A stretch of 64,000 nucleotides of DNA from Winogradskyella sediminis (GCF_003387355.1 NZ_QUNH01000001.1:1188023-1252022), one strand, 5' to 3'. Shown: positions 18,746 to 28,956, numbered from the stretch's first letter. Program-made: numbers and translations. Notes: a model not told the origin generated them from the sequence alone.

Positions 18746-18805
18746 AAATTAAGCATCCACAAATGGAGCGAGATTCAAGTTTCTGTTTGATAAAAAACAA
18801 TAAAG

Positions 18806-19087
18806 ATGAAAGCAATTTGGAATAATAAAGTCATAGCAGAGAGTAATGACACTATAGTCATAGAAAGAAATCATTATTTTCCTTACGAAAGTATAAAAAA
18901 GGAATTTTTTAAAGCAAGTGACTTACACACCGTATGTCCATGGAAAGGCACAGCATCTTACTATACTATAGAAGTTGATGGCAAAGAAAATAAAGATGCT
19001 GCTTGGTTTTATCCAGAAGTATCAGAATTGGCAAAGGGGATTAAAAACCATGTCGCTTTTTGGAGAGGTGTAACAATTGAAGATTAA
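18806..19087 (+). CDS. DUF427 family protein
   Basis: A single-domain protein of 93 residues with the DUF427 hallmarks YFPYESI and CPWKGTASYYTIEVDG near the middle and AAWFYPEV later. The family is small, cytoplasmic and of unknown biochemical role; the conserved Cys-Pro-Trp-Lys-Gly motif could be a binding site. It lies 9 bases upstream of the hydrolase-OsmC gene, so it is almost certainly co-transcribed with it. Confidence 0.85.
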   Translation: MKAIWNNKVIAESNDTIVIERNHYFPYESIKKEFFKASDLHTVCPWKGTASYYTIEVDGKENKDAAWFYPEVSELAKGIKNHVAFWRGVTIED

Positions 19088-19096
19088 AATTAGGTT

Positions 19097-20314
19097 ATGA
19101 AAAGCACAAAACTCAAGATAAAAAATCGAAAAGGAATTACTCTCAATGCCAATTTGGAATTACCAGCCAATCAGAAACCAAATTACTATGCCATTTTTGC
19201 ACATTGTTTTACATGTAGTAGTAGCTTAAGTGCGGTTAGAAATGTGAGTAGAGCATTAACTCAAAACGGATTTGCGGTGTTGCGTTTCGATTTTACAGGC
19301 TTAGGTCGAAGTGAAGGCGAATTTGCGGACAGTCATTTTTCCGCAAATGTGGATGACTTGTTAGATGTCCATAAATTTATGGAAGAACACTACCAAGCAC
19401 CAAGTTTATTAGTTGGTCATTCATTAGGCGGAGCAGCCGTATTAGTGGCGGCTTCAAAACTTGAAACCGTAAAAGCGGTTGCTACTGTAGGTGCGCCATC
19501 AACTGTAAATCATGTAAAGCATTTATTCTCGCATCAAGTTGAAGAATCTGAAGAAAAAGGAGATATCGAAGTCAATATTGGTGGTCGACTATTTGTTATT
19601 AATCAAGATTTTGTAGAAGCGTTTGATAACACAGATTTACCTGCAATAGTTAAAGATTTGCGTAAGCCTTTATTAATTATGCATGCGCCTTTCGATAAAA
19701 TTGTAGGTATTGAAAACGCAGAACAACTTTATAAAAAAGCACATCATCCCAAAAGTTTTATAACATTAGATAATGCAGATCATTTATTAACTAAAGAAGA
19801 AGATAGTCGGTATGTTGGTCATATGATTGGTACTTGGGCAATGCGTTATTTTCCAAAGGTTAAAAATATAATATTAGACACCGAAGGAGAACAATTGGTA
19901 GGACATCTCAATAGTGTTGAAGACAATTTTACCACCTCTATTCAAACGGCAAATCATACTTTTATTGCCGATGAGCCTGCAAGTGTAGGAGGAAATGATT
20001 TTGGGCCGTCTCCATACGAATATCTCAATGCAGCCTTAGCAGCCTGTACCGTAATGACTTTAAAAATGTATGCCGAACGAAAAAAATGGGATTTAAAAGA
20101 AGTCTTTGTTTATATTACACATTCTAGAAAGCATAGTGAAGATATGAAGGATAAATCGGACAAACCTAAATACTTAGATCATATTAGCAAGAAACTAAAG
20201 TTTGTAGGTGATTTAACTTCCGAACAGAAAGACCGTTTAAAAAGCATATCATCGCGTTGTCCTGTGCACAAAACTTTAGCAAGCGAAGTCATTTTTGAAA
20301 CAGAAATACTATAA
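19097..20314 (+). CDS. Alpha/beta hydrolase fused to OsmC-family peroxidase
   Basis: A 405-residue two-domain protein. Residues about 1-255 are an alpha/beta hydrolase with nucleophile elbow GHSLGG and a late His in NADHLLT. Residues about 265-405 are OsmC-like, with the two redox cysteines in LAACTVMTL and SRCPVHKTL. OsmC proteins reduce organic hydroperoxides through the two cysteines. This fusion is known in several bacterial phyla. Its place directly before egtB fits a thiol/peroxide defence operon. Confidence 0.9.
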   Translation: MKSTKLKIKNRKGITLNANLELPANQKPNYYAIFAHCFTCSSSLSAVRNVSRALTQNGFAVLRFDFTGLGRSEGEFADSHFSANVDDLLDVHKFMEEHYQAPSLLVGHSLGGAAVLVAASKLETVKAVATVGAPSTVNHVKHLFSHQVEESEEKGDIEVNIGGRLFVINQDFVEAFDNTDLPAIVKDLRKPLLIMHAPFDKIVGIENAEQLYKKAHHPKSFITLDNADHLLTKEEDSRYVGHMIGTWAMRYFPKVKNIILDTEGEQLVGHLNSVEDNFTTSIQTANHTFIADEPASVGGNDFGPSPYEYLNAALAACTVMTLKMYAERKKWDLKEVFVYITHSRKHSEDMKDKSDKPKYLDHISKKLKFVGDLTSEQKDRLKSISSRCPVHKTLASEVIFETEIL

Positions 20315-20322
20315 ATTTAGAC

Positions 20323-21489
20323 GTGAAAACTATAACAACACATAAAATTTCAAAAGAACGTTTTTTAGACGTTAGACATCACACGGAATTAATTTGTCAA
20401 TCGCTGCAACCTGAAGATGTTTCAATTCAACCAGCAGAATTTGTGTCGCCTCCAAAATGGCATTTAGCACATACGACTTGGTTTTTTGAGCAATTTGTGC
20501 TGTCAGAATATCTACAGAATTATAAAGTATTTAATAAAGATTTTGCCTATTACTTTAATAGTTATTACAACAATGTTGGAGAGCGTGTGTTGCGTGCCGA
20601 ACGTGGTTTAATGACACGTCCAACCTTACAAGAAGTTTTAGATTATAGAGCCTATGTCAACGCTGAATTGGCAGCATTTATATCCAAAGGAACCACTGAA
20701 GCTGTTTTTAATATTATTGAAATCGGTTTACAGCACGAGCAACAGCATCAAGAATTATTAATTTACGATATCAAATATATATTCGGAAATCAACCTTCAT
20801 TTCCCGTTTTGGATTATAAAATTCAATTGGAAGTAGAACATGGTCCGCAGCAATTTCTTCAAATTGAAGAAGGCGTTTATGAAATTGGTCATAAGGACGA
20901 AGGATTTTGTTTTGATAATGAGTTAGGAAGGCATAACGTTTATTTGCATGATTTTCAAATTTCAAATCAATTGGTAACAAATTCAGAATACATAACTTTT
21001 ATAGATGATGGAGGGTATAAAAACTTCAACTTTTGGCATGCTGAAGGCTGGGATTTTGTGCAGCAAAACGGTTTAGAAGCTCCATTATATTGGCATAAAG
21101 TAGATGGTAAATGGATGCATTATACACTGAATGGCTTTGTTGAGGTTAATGGCGATTTGCCTGTTACTCATATAACTTTTTACGAAGCATTTGCCTTTGC
21201 ACAATGGAAAGGTATGCGTTTACCTACAGAGTTTGAATGGGAAATTGCATCCTCAAAATTTAACTTTGGACAGTTGTGGGAGTGGACAAATAGTGCTTAT
21301 TTACCATACCCTAATTATACCAAAGTAGATGGTGCCCTTGGTGAATACAATGGCAAATTTATGGTGAACCAGATGGTATTGCGTGGAGGTTCTGTAGCGA
21401 CGTCAAAAAATCATTGTAGACCAACGTACAGAAATTTTTTTCAGCCAGACATGCGTTGGCTATTTTCAGGAATTAGATTAGCAAAATAA
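20323..21489 (+). CDS. egtB: Ergothioneine biosynthesis sulfoxide synthase EgtB
   Basis: A 388-residue protein starting at GTG 20323, 8 bases after the previous stop. The N-terminal DinB-like domain carries the iron-ligand histidines (HLAHTTW, HEQQHQE) and the C-terminal formylglycine-generating-enzyme-like domain carries LPTEFEWE, LRGGSVAT and RPTYRNFF. EgtB joins trimethylhistidine (hercynine) to a thiol donor with O2. The next gene is the methyltransferase EgtD. No gamma-glutamylcysteine ligase (EgtA) or EgtC is nearby, so the donor may be cysteine itself or gamma-Glu-Cys made elsewhere. Confidence 0.92.
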   Translation: MKTITTHKISKERFLDVRHHTELICQSLQPEDVSIQPAEFVSPPKWHLAHTTWFFEQFVLSEYLQNYKVFNKDFAYYFNSYYNNVGERVLRAERGLMTRPTLQEVLDYRAYVNAELAAFISKGTTEAVFNIIEIGLQHEQQHQELLIYDIKYIFGNQPSFPVLDYKIQLEVEHGPQQFLQIEEGVYEIGHKDEGFCFDNELGRHNVYLHDFQISNQLVTNSEYITFIDDGGYKNFNFWHAEGWDFVQQNGLEAPLYWHKVDGKWMHYTLNGFVEVNGDLPVTHITFYEAFAFAQWKGMRLPTEFEWEIASSKFNFGQLWEWTNSAYLPYPNYTKVDGALGEYNGKFMVNQMVLRGGSVATSKNHCRPTYRNFFQPDMRWLFSGIRLAK

Positions 21490-22428
21490 ATGACAGATAC
21501 CTTTACCAAAGATATAGTGGATGGCTTAACGGCCAAGGATAAACACTTACCATCTAAGTACTTTTACGACGATAACGGGAGTCGCATATTTCAGGAAATA
21601 ATGAATATGCCAGAATATTATCCTACCAATGCGGAATTTGAGATTTTATCCATGCAATCCAAACAAATTATTGAAGCCTTAAAATTTTCTAGGCCATTTA
21701 ATATCGTAGAATTGGGTGCTGGAGATGGTTTTAAGACCTTTAAGCTTTTAGAGTATTTGGTAAATAACGAAGTGGATTTTCATTATGTACCCATCGACAT
21801 TTCTCAAGAAGCGATAGATATCCTCACCCGACGCCTAAAGGAAAAATTACCTGCATTAAAAATAGATCCAAAAGTGGGTGATTATTTTGAAATTTTAAAG
21901 GATAACAGGCAAAGTGATTACCCAAGCTTATTACTGTTTTTAGGTGGAAATATCGGGAATTATTTAGAGCATAAAGCCAAAGAATTATTGGCCTTGTTTC
22001 ATAAGAATATGAAACGTGGTGACAAGTTGCTCATTGGTTTTGACCTTAAGAAAAACCCAATAATCATTCATAATGCTTACTACGATAAACACGGTATTAC
22101 AAAGCGATTTAATTTGAATTTGTTGGTGAGAATTAATAGAACATTAGATGCCGATTTTAAGATTGATGATTTTGATTTTTATTGCCATTATAATCCAATA
22201 ACGGGTGACGTAAAAAGCTATATAGTGAGTCTTAGAAAACAAACCGTACATCTTAAAGCTATAGATAAGTATATCCATTTTGACCATGACGAACTTATCT
22301 GGACGGAACTTTCAAAAAAGTATGCACTAGAGGAAATTAACGATTTGGCTGAACACGCTAAATTTAAAGTAGAAAACAATTTTCTCGATTGTAAACATTA
22401 TTTCACTGATAGTTTGTGGCAAAAATGA
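21490..22428 (+). CDS. egtD: L-histidine N-alpha-methyltransferase EgtD
   Basis: A 312-residue SAM-dependent methyltransferase; the start codon directly follows the egtB stop codon, so translation is probably coupled. SAM motif ELGAGDGFKT near residue 78 and LLFLGGNIGNY near 155 are typical of EgtD. It trimethylates histidine to hercynine, the substrate of EgtB. The EgtE lyase step has no candidate in the window. Being a separate methyltransferase, it argues against the fused OvoA ovothiol pathway. Confidence 0.92.
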   Translation: MTDTFTKDIVDGLTAKDKHLPSKYFYDDNGSRIFQEIMNMPEYYPTNAEFEILSMQSKQIIEALKFSRPFNIVELGAGDGFKTFKLLEYLVNNEVDFHYVPIDISQEAIDILTRRLKEKLPALKIDPKVGDYFEILKDNRQSDYPSLLLFLGGNIGNYLEHKAKELLALFHKNMKRGDKLLIGFDLKKNPIIIHNAYYDKHGITKRFNLNLLVRINRTLDADFKIDDFDFYCHYNPITGDVKSYIVSLRKQTVHLKAIDKYIHFDHDELIWTELSKKYALEEINDLAEHAKFKVENNFLDCKHYFTDSLWQK

Positions 22429-22501
22429 TAAGGATTACAATCTAATGCAAAAGGGTTAAGGACTTATGTCCTAAAGATGTTTCTTAGAGCTTTGTTGAAA
22501 A

Positions 22502-23851
22502 ATGTATTTTTCAATGCTATCATTTGACCATCAACCCGTGAAAAAATACCTATATAAAGTCTTTGAATCGCTAGATAAGCTAGAAAGTAAAATTGCATTT
22601 TACCCTTCTATAATTAGTTTATTAGGGTTGGTCTTTGCTTTTTTTATGATTTATTTAGAAAGTCAAGGTGTTTCTAAATATTTGGTGGAGCATGCACCAA
22701 TTTTAGTAGTCAACAATACCGAAACTGCGAGAAGTTTGTTAACCACATTTATTGCCGGATTAATTTCAATCATGGTATTTAGTTTTTCTTTGGTAATGAT
22801 TCTTCTCAATCAAGCTTCAAGTAATTTTTCACCTAGAGTATTACCAGGATTAATATCAAACAGACGACATCAGATAATTTTAGGCATTTATAATTCTACC
22901 TTACTTTACTGCATTTTCACCTTGGTTTCAATTGCTCCAACTGGTGATAAATATCAAATTCCTGGGTTTTCAGTATTGTTAAGTATTGTTTTTATGACCC
23001 TTAGTTTGGCTGCTTTTATTTATTTTATTCATTCGATTTCTCAAGAAATTCAAGTGAATACCATTATGGATAAGATTTATAAAAAATCTAAAACCCGATT
23101 AGAAACGCTCATTGAAAATGAACAACATCATGATACCACATTTGAGGATACTTCAAAGTGGAATCATGTTATGGCAGATTCAACAGGTTATATACAAGAT
23201 ATGAGCTTAAATGCTTTAGCTGATTTAGCGGAAGAACACCAATTAAAAATTGAGATTGTGCCTATAAAAGGAGCCTATGTTTTAAAAGGTATTCCGATTC
23301 TGAAATACAAAGGTAATAGCGATAAAGCGTTAGAGAAAAAGCTAGGAGAAACCATCACGTTTTCTAACAGCGAATTAATAGAAGACAACTATATCCTAGC
23401 GTTTAAGCAAATAACAGAGATTGCTTTAAAGGCCATGTCACCTGGTATTAACGATCCAGGTACTTGTATTAATGCCATTGATTATCTCACTGAGCTATTT
23501 GCTTTACGCATGACAAAAAAAGACGAGAGTTATTATTTTGATGACAATGGAAACGCACTCATCTTTATTAAAACCGTGAGTTTTGAGCAATTACTTTATA
23601 ATGTGATGGCTGCATTAAGAACTTACTGTAAACACGATATAATTATCCTGCAAAAATTATTTTTAATGCTGCAATATTTACTGCAAAATGATGAGGTCTT
23701 AGACGAAAAATATCATCAAATTGTGGTTAAGGAAATACAGAATCTCGAAAAAGATGCCTTGGATAATCATTCCAATGAAGCAGATATTGGCATTATAAAA
23801 TCTTGTATTGAACGCTTGCGACAAGTAAATACGTCGGGATATGAAATATAA
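22502..23851 (+). CDS. DUF2254 membrane protein
   Basis: A 449-residue protein with about four membrane helices in the first 190 residues, followed by a soluble C-terminal half. The segments TARSLLTTFIAGLISIMVFSFSL (split here as TARSLLTTFIAG and SIMVFSFSL) and MSPGINDPGTCINAID are hallmarks of DUF2254. The biochemical role of the family is unknown; the soluble half lies on one side of the inner membrane. It may continue the EgtD transcript (73-base gap with a small hairpin at 22459-22472) or be separate. Confidence 0.85.
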   Translation: MYFSMLSFDHQPVKKYLYKVFESLDKLESKIAFYPSIISLLGLVFAFFMIYLESQGVSKYLVEHAPILVVNNTETARSLLTTFIAGLISIMVFSFSLVMILLNQASSNFSPRVLPGLISNRRHQIILGIYNSTLLYCIFTLVSIAPTGDKYQIPGFSVLLSIVFMTLSLAAFIYFIHSISQEIQVNTIMDKIYKKSKTRLETLIENEQHHDTTFEDTSKWNHVMADSTGYIQDMSLNALADLAEEHQLKIEIVPIKGAYVLKGIPILKYKGNSDKALEKKLGETITFSNSELIEDNYILAFKQITEIALKAMSPGINDPGTCINAIDYLTELFALRMTKKDESYYFDDNGNALIFIKTVSFEQLLYNVMAALRTYCKHDIIILQKLFLMLQYLLQNDEVLDEKYHQIVVKEIQNLEKDALDNHSNEADIGIIKSCIERLRQVNTSGYEI

Positions 23852-23854
23852 CTT

Positions 23855-24664
23855 CTAGTTTAAATTAAAAGTATAGATATAGCCTCCTTCAAAATCTTTT
23901 CTTTCATCTGTAATAACTACGGTTGAATCCGTTTTAAAACAAATGCCTTCTTTTTGAGAATTATGTTCAAATTCAATTTCTCTAATATCTCCTGAGAAAA
24001 AATCATCGCCTTTAAAATTTGAAAGTTCCCATAATTTATCATGATTTAAGAGTACTATAGTTTTGCCGTCTTTGCTAATATCGGCTGAGGTAATTTTATT
24101 GTTTTTGCCTTTCAAATTATATTTAGAATGCACTTCAGCAACCTGCTTTCCTGTTCTATTTTTAACTTTTAAAACAACAAACTTCTTATGCTCTTTACTA
24201 AATATATAAAAGGAGTCGTTAAAGATGAAAAAGGATTCAAAATCTTCAGATTTTTGATCTTTAGGCAGTGTGAATTCAATACGCTCAGCAGTGGCAGTGG
24301 CTGCATTTAAATCCTCTGGGTTTACCTTATAGATGGTAAATGTTTTCCGTTTTTTGTTATTATTTCCAAAATCGCCAATATAAATATTGCCGTGATCATC
24401 AGAGGTTAAATCTTCCCAGTCTCTATTTTTAGCATTGGTAATATAGAGGTTTCTTACTATATGTCCGTTTTGGTTTAGTCCTATGAGGTTATTGGCATTA
24501 CCAGCATCTTGAATGACCCAAGTAAGATCCGAATTTTTGCTAAATTCTGCGGCAGATACTTCTTCTAGTTCTTCAGTAATACGCGCTTCAATTTTTAATT
24601 GCCCCGTAGATTGACAAGAACTCACAATAAATAATAGAAATATTAGTCTTTTGATGTATATCAT
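23855..24664 (-). CDS. Lipoprotein with probable beta-propeller, unknown function
   Basis: From ATG 24664 the product is 269 residues with a clean lipoprotein signal (LLFIVSSC, Cys17); an in-frame ATG at 24712 would put 16 hydrophilic residues before the signal and is rejected. The repeated pattern of short strands with motifs such as WEDLTSDDHGNIYIGDFGNN and ICFKTDSTVVITDE suggests a beta-propeller similar to NHL or SdiA-regulated families. No catalytic residues are evident. It converges with the DUF2254 gene, with only 3 bases between stops. Confidence 0.7.
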   Translation of the reverse strand: MIYIKRLIFLLFIVSSCQSTGQLKIEARITEELEEVSAAEFSKNSDLTWVIQDAGNANNLIGLNQNGHIVRNLYITNAKNRDWEDLTSDDHGNIYIGDFGNNNKKRKTFTIYKVNPEDLNAATATAERIEFTLPKDQKSEDFESFFIFNDSFYIFSKEHKKFVVLKVKNRTGKQVAEVHSKYNLKGKNNKITSADISKDGKTIVLLNHDKLWELSNFKGDDFFSGDIREIEFEHNSQKEGICFKTDSTVVITDERKDFEGGYIYTFNLN

Positions 24665-24748
24665 TGTAATTTTATACTTTGATTCAAAGTAATGCTCGTC
24701 ATTAAAACACACAAAAAAATAATCACAAAATCTTCTTAATATAACAGT

Positions 24749-25966
24749 TTGAATACGGAAAAGGATATTATCATTATTGGCGGAGGAGCGGCTGGTTTCT
24801 TTGCTGCCATTAACATTGCAGAACGATACCCAAAAGCATCTGTTGCTATTTTAGAACGTGGAAAAGAAGGTTTACAAAAAGTAAAAATTTCCGGTGGTGG
24901 TCGTTGCAATGTGACACATGCAGAGTTTATACCATCTGAATTAGTTCAAAATTATCCAAGAGGAGAAAAGGAGCTTTTAGGGCCTTTTCATACGTTTATG
25001 ACAGGTGATACCATCGCTTGGTTTGAAGAACGTGGTGTGGCATTAAAAATTGAAGAAGACGGTAGAATGTTTCCGATGTCTAATTCCTCACAAACTATCA
25101 TTGATTGCTTTTTAGAAGAGGCAGAAAAACATAAGGTTGAAGTGCTTTATAATCATGCTGTAAAAACAGTAAAAGCCTTAGAACATGGTTTTACAATTAC
25201 CACTTCTCAAGGCGATTTTTATGCTAAAAAATTAATCTTCGCCACAGGAAGCAATCCTAAAATATGGGATATTCTTCAAGATTTAGGTCATCGTATTGTT
25301 CCACCGGTACCGTCTTTATTTACCTTTGATATTAAAGACGATCGAATAAAAGGTATTCCTGGTGTTGTAGCCAAACACGTGGACGTTAAAGTGGTTGGCA
25401 CAGATTTAGAATCCAATGGACCATTATTGATTACACATGTCGGAATGAGCGCACCAGCGATTTTAAAATTGTCTGCATTTGGAGCCGTAGCATTAGCGAA
25501 ACTGAATTATAATTTTGAGATTGAAATTAATTTTATTCAACAAGATTTTGCAACCTGCGTTGAAGAACTGAGAAATTTTAAGCAAGAGTTTGCTAAAAAA
25601 ACGGTGTTTAACTCAGCGCAATTCGACTTGCCAAAACGGTTATGGAAAACACTTGTTTTAGCTTCTAAAATTAACGATCAAGAACGTTGGGCGGATATTA
25701 ATAAGCGGCAACTCGACAATTTAGCAGCACAATTAACCAAAGCTTTATTTAAAGTTACCGGAAAAAGCACATTTAAAGAAGAATTTGTAACGGCTGGAGG
25801 TGTAGACTTAAAAGATATTAATTTTAAAACTTTTGAAAGTAAACGCCTTCCAAACCTGTATTTAGCAGGCGAAGTTATAAATGTCGATGCTGTAACGGGT
25901 GGTTTTAATTTTCAGAATGCATGGACCAGTGCTTATATGGCTTCAGCTTCTATTACGTTACCTTGA
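24749..25966 (+). CDS. HI0933/BaiN-type FAD-dependent oxidoreductase
   Basis: A 405-residue flavoprotein starting at TTG 24749; the dinucleotide-binding motif IIIIGGGAAGFFAA follows six residues later, so no later start is possible. KISGGGRCNVTHAE and a C-terminal GGFNFQNAWTSA with VTAGGV are typical of the HI0933/YhiN family, uncharacterised flavoproteins sometimes annotated as aminoacetone oxidases or BaiN-like reductases. It is divergent from the lipoprotein gene upstream. Its 3' end overlaps the convergent sensor kinase gene by 34 bases. Confidence 0.88.
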   Translation: MNTEKDIIIIGGGAAGFFAAINIAERYPKASVAILERGKEGLQKVKISGGGRCNVTHAEFIPSELVQNYPRGEKELLGPFHTFMTGDTIAWFEERGVALKIEEDGRMFPMSNSSQTIIDCFLEEAEKHKVEVLYNHAVKTVKALEHGFTITTSQGDFYAKKLIFATGSNPKIWDILQDLGHRIVPPVPSLFTFDIKDDRIKGIPGVVAKHVDVKVVGTDLESNGPLLITHVGMSAPAILKLSAFGAVALAKLNYNFEIEINFIQQDFATCVEELRNFKQEFAKKTVFNSAQFDLPKRLWKTLVLASKINDQERWADINKRQLDNLAAQLTKALFKVTGKSTFKEEFVTAGGVDLKDINFKTFESKRLPNLYLAGEVINVDAVTGGFNFQNAWTSAYMASASITLP

Positions 25967-28212
25967 TTTCGTTTATGGCGATAGGATGTAATAATGGCTT
26001 TAAAATCTTCAAAAATATAAGGCTTTGTAATAATCTGATCTATACCAGCAGCTTCAGCTTTGGTTGAGATTTCACTAGAATTTAAAGCGGTTAACGCCAA
26101 AATTGGAATATTAGGATTAAACATTCTTACATGTTTTGTAACTTCATAACCGTCCATATCTGGCATATTTATGTCCATTAAGATAAGATCAAAATCCTTT
26201 TCTTTAGCTAAGCATATGGCCTCTTTTCCATTGGATATAGTGACACAAGTATAGCCTTCTATTTTTTCGATATTCTTTTTAGTAATTAGTAAGTTAATTT
26301 TATTATCGTCAACTATTAAAACATGCATGCTTCGTTTTTCTGATGTTGAAGCACTTGTTAAATGCGTAGTTGCCATAGAAAGCTGAAACGTTATTTCAAA
26401 GAAGAAACTAGTGCCTTCATTTGGAGTGGACACAAAATCAATATCAGAATTATGACTTTTTAGTAACGTCTTTACAATATATAAGCCTAGGCCAGATCCA
26501 CTACTGTTTTTATTTAAAAATGTTTTGTTTTCAAAAGCACTAAATACAATAGAGCGATGTTCTTCCTTTATACCAATGCCTGTGTCATTCACCTCAAAGC
26601 GTAATGTAATGTTGCCGTTTTCTCTGCTTTTTTCAAAAACATTGATGGTAATATGGCCTTTCTTGGTGTATCGTATAGCGTTATAGGCCAAATTAATTAA
26701 GATTTGACTAAAGGCTACTTTGTCAATTAAGATATATTCGTTGTCGTCAGATTCGTCTATATGTACTCTTAGTTCTAAGTCTTTATTTTTGGCGGCTACT
26801 GCAATAGTACTCACCACATGGCTGACGATTTTCTCAATTTTATCTGGTTTTAATCGGAGATTTTTATTTTCAAATTTTAGTCTATTGGCTTGTAAAATAT
26901 TGTCTATTAAAATAGATAAATAGTTACTAGAAGATATCAATGACTCTAAATACGATTGTTTTTTACTAGTATCATTTTCTTGATTGATAAGTATAGCTAA
27001 ACCGTTAATACCGTAAATTGGTGTACGTAATTCATGACTTAAAATTGAGAAAAATTCTAGTCGATCTTTATCAATGGCTAATAGTTTAGAATTAGATTGT
27101 TTTAAGGCTTCATTAACTTTGGTAATATTCTTCTTGGCTTTAAAATAAAAGTAGAAACTGGTTAATATAATGGCTAAAGTGATGCTCATTATAATTGTTA
27201 TTATTGCAAATCTTTTTGAGTTAAGTGCGGCTTTATTACGAATCTCATTTGCTATAGCCAGCTGTTCTTCTGCATTAATAATTTTATGCACTAAAGCACC
27301 ATTTCTAATGATTTTATATTCTAAATGATTTAATGCTTGGTACTTGTAAGTGTCAGATTTTAAAAGGTATTTATTGGCTGAATCTAGGTTCTTCTTACTA
27401 TTGGTATAATAAAGATATTTATAGTAGTTTAGAGAGGCCAATTTTCTGTACGAGTTAACATCAGTAAGAATAATAGAAGCTTTCAATTTGTCTTCTTCTA
27501 TTGCAAACAACGCACCGTAATCCTTAGCATCAAAATCTGAAAGTTTAATTTGAGCAATAGCATTATAGTACTGGTAAGATTGAAATAAATTTTCTTTGAG
27601 GTTATTTATAGGATAATTAAGGGAGGGATTGAGTGTAATAAAATCCGAGTTTTTTAATTTTGATAAAGCAAAATTACTAGAGTTGAGCATGCCTATATTA
27701 TCAAAACTGTAGTAGGCTTTTTTTATCTTATACTCCAGATTAATAAAGTATATTTCGCTATTGAGTTTCTTAGAAATATCTTGAGCTTTTGGATAAAGAC
27801 TATCAAACTTTGAATAGTTTTTCGCTAATACAAAAGCATTGAGTAAACCTGAATAAGCTAGGTCGCGCCCTGTATCAATATCTAGCGAATCATATAATTG
27901 TAATGCCTTGGTGTGGTATATTTCAGCTTTCTGAAAATTAGACATTTTTGTTAAGACCTGTCCATATGCATTATAAGATTCAGCTTCTATATTTTTTAAT
28001 CCATTTTTTTTGGAAAATGCAATAGCATTATGAATAAGAACGGCCGCCTCATATAGGCTATCGCTTCTTACAAGAGAATTTAGTTTATAACTATTAAACG
28101 AGTACGAACTGCTATCTGTGTTTACAAGTGATTCTTGTGCATTTGCAAAGAAGACATTAGTAATCAGCGCTATAAACAAAACAATAACAGTGTTTGATTT
28201 GGGGAAACACAT
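25933..28212 (-). CDS. Hybrid sensor histidine kinase with extracytoplasmic helical sensor and receiver domain
   Basis: A 759-residue protein. It has a signal peptide (about 1-25), a helical TPR-like extracytoplasmic region (about 40-330), a membrane helix near 335-360, a HisKA domain with phosphoacceptor His393 (SILSHELRTP), an ATPase domain with NLAYNAIRYT and GSGLGLYIVK, and a receiver domain with phosphoacceptor Asp680 (LILMDINMPDMDG). No DNA-binding output domain follows, so the signal must pass on to another protein through a phosphorelay or by binding. The gene has its own promoter and no partner next to it. Confidence 0.9.
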   Translation of the reverse strand: MCFPKSNTVIVLFIALITNVFFANAQESLVNTDSSSYSFNSYKLNSLVRSDSLYEAAVLIHNAIAFSKKNGLKNIEAESYNAYGQVLTKMSNFQKAEIYHTKALQLYDSLDIDTGRDLAYSGLLNAFVLAKNYSKFDSLYPKAQDISKKLNSEIYFINLEYKIKKAYYSFDNIGMLNSSNFALSKLKNSDFITLNPSLNYPINNLKENLFQSYQYYNAIAQIKLSDFDAKDYGALFAIEEDKLKASIILTDVNSYRKLASLNYYKYLYYTNSKKNLDSANKYLLKSDTYKYQALNHLEYKIIRNGALVHKIINAEEQLAIANEIRNKAALNSKRFAIITIIMSITLAIILTSFYFYFKAKKNITKVNEALKQSNSKLLAIDKDRLEFFSILSHELRTPIYGINGLAILINQENDTSKKQSYLESLISSSNYLSILIDNILQANRLKFENKNLRLKPDKIEKIVSHVVSTIAVAAKNKDLELRVHIDESDDNEYILIDKVAFSQILINLAYNAIRYTKKGHITINVFEKSRENGNITLRFEVNDTGIGIKEEHRSIVFSAFENKTFLNKNSSGSGLGLYIVKTLLKSHNSDIDFVSTPNEGTSFFFEITFQLSMATTHLTSASTSEKRSMHVLIVDDNKINLLITKKNIEKIEGYTCVTISNGKEAICLAKEKDFDLILMDINMPDMDGYEVTKHVRMFNPNIPILALTALNSSEISTKAEAAGIDQIITKPYIFEDFKAIITSYRHKRNQGNVIEAEAI

Positions 28213-28233
28213 GCTTTTAGGGGATTATTGAGA

Positions 28234-28263
28234 CAAAACTAAACTTTTTATCTATTTGAGCAA
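28234..28263 (-). promoter_or_regulatory. Promoter of hybrid sensor kinase gene
   Basis: On the minus strand the sequence reads TTG (28261-28263), 19 bases, TAGTTTTG (28234-28241): a full match to the Bacteroidota TTG-N19-TAnnTTTG pattern, 21 bases from the start codon at 28212. Confidence 0.7.
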
Positions 28264-28416
28264 CATTTAATCGGCTTTATTTGCACTTTATAGAATGTTA
28301 ATTTTTTGAATTTATATTGTGAAATTATTTAATACATTGTAGTTTAATTGGTTATGGGTTTATTTATATGAAGATCTGTTTTAGCTATATTTACATTTTA
28401 ATTTTAAACATATCGC

Positions 28417-28950
28417 ATGCAAACGTATATTGCTCTTTTACGAGGTATAAATGTCGGAGGTCATAAAAAAATGCCCATGGCGGAACTTAGAGAATTGCTG
28501 TCAAAATCAGGATTTGAAAATGTAAAAACCTATATTCAAAGTGGAAATGTAACATTTCAATCTTTAAAAACCGATACAATTGTACTAGAAGAAAGTGTTA
28601 AGTCGCTGATTTTAGGAGGGTTTGGTTTTGAGGTGCCTGTTTTGGTACGAACCAACCAACAATTAAAAACAATATTTAATAATTGTCCTTTTGCCGATGA
28701 AAAAAAAACGGAAAGCTATTTTGTGTTGTTAAGCGATAATCCTCCTAAAAAAAATATCGACGAAGTGTCAGAAAAAACATATCCTGATGATACTTATGTT
28801 ATTATAAAAGATTGTATTTACTTGCACTGTACAAAAGGTTATGGCCGTTCAAAATTTAATCTGAATTATTTTGAGAGAAAACTTAATGTCAATGCTACAG
28901 CCAGAAACTATAAAACTATGGTAAAACTATTATCTTTGTCCGATATTTAA
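28417..28950 (+). CDS. DUF1697 family protein
   Basis: A 177-residue protein with the DUF1697 signature at its start, YIALLRGINVGGHKKMPMAEL, which spans residues 3-23 (shown as YIALLRGINVGG and KKMPMAEL), then YIQSGNVTF. The family consists of small cytoplasmic proteins of unknown function related in fold to ferredoxin-like domains. It lies 6 bases before the diphosphomevalonate decarboxylase gene and shares its transcript, but no role in isoprenoid synthesis is known for it. Confidence 0.88.
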   Translation: MQTYIALLRGINVGGHKKMPMAELRELLSKSGFENVKTYIQSGNVTFQSLKTDTIVLEESVKSLILGGFGFEVPVLVRTNQQLKTIFNNCPFADEKKTESYFVLLSDNPPKKNIDEVSEKTYPDDTYVIIKDCIYLHCTKGYGRSKFNLNYFERKLNVNATARNYKTMVKLLSLSDI

Positions 28951-28956
28951 AAGGCA

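Noticed and set aside
20323-22428. EgtB/EgtD as an ovothiol pathway
   Set aside because: OvoA is a single fusion of sulfoxide synthase and methyltransferase; here the two are separate and match Egt motifs.
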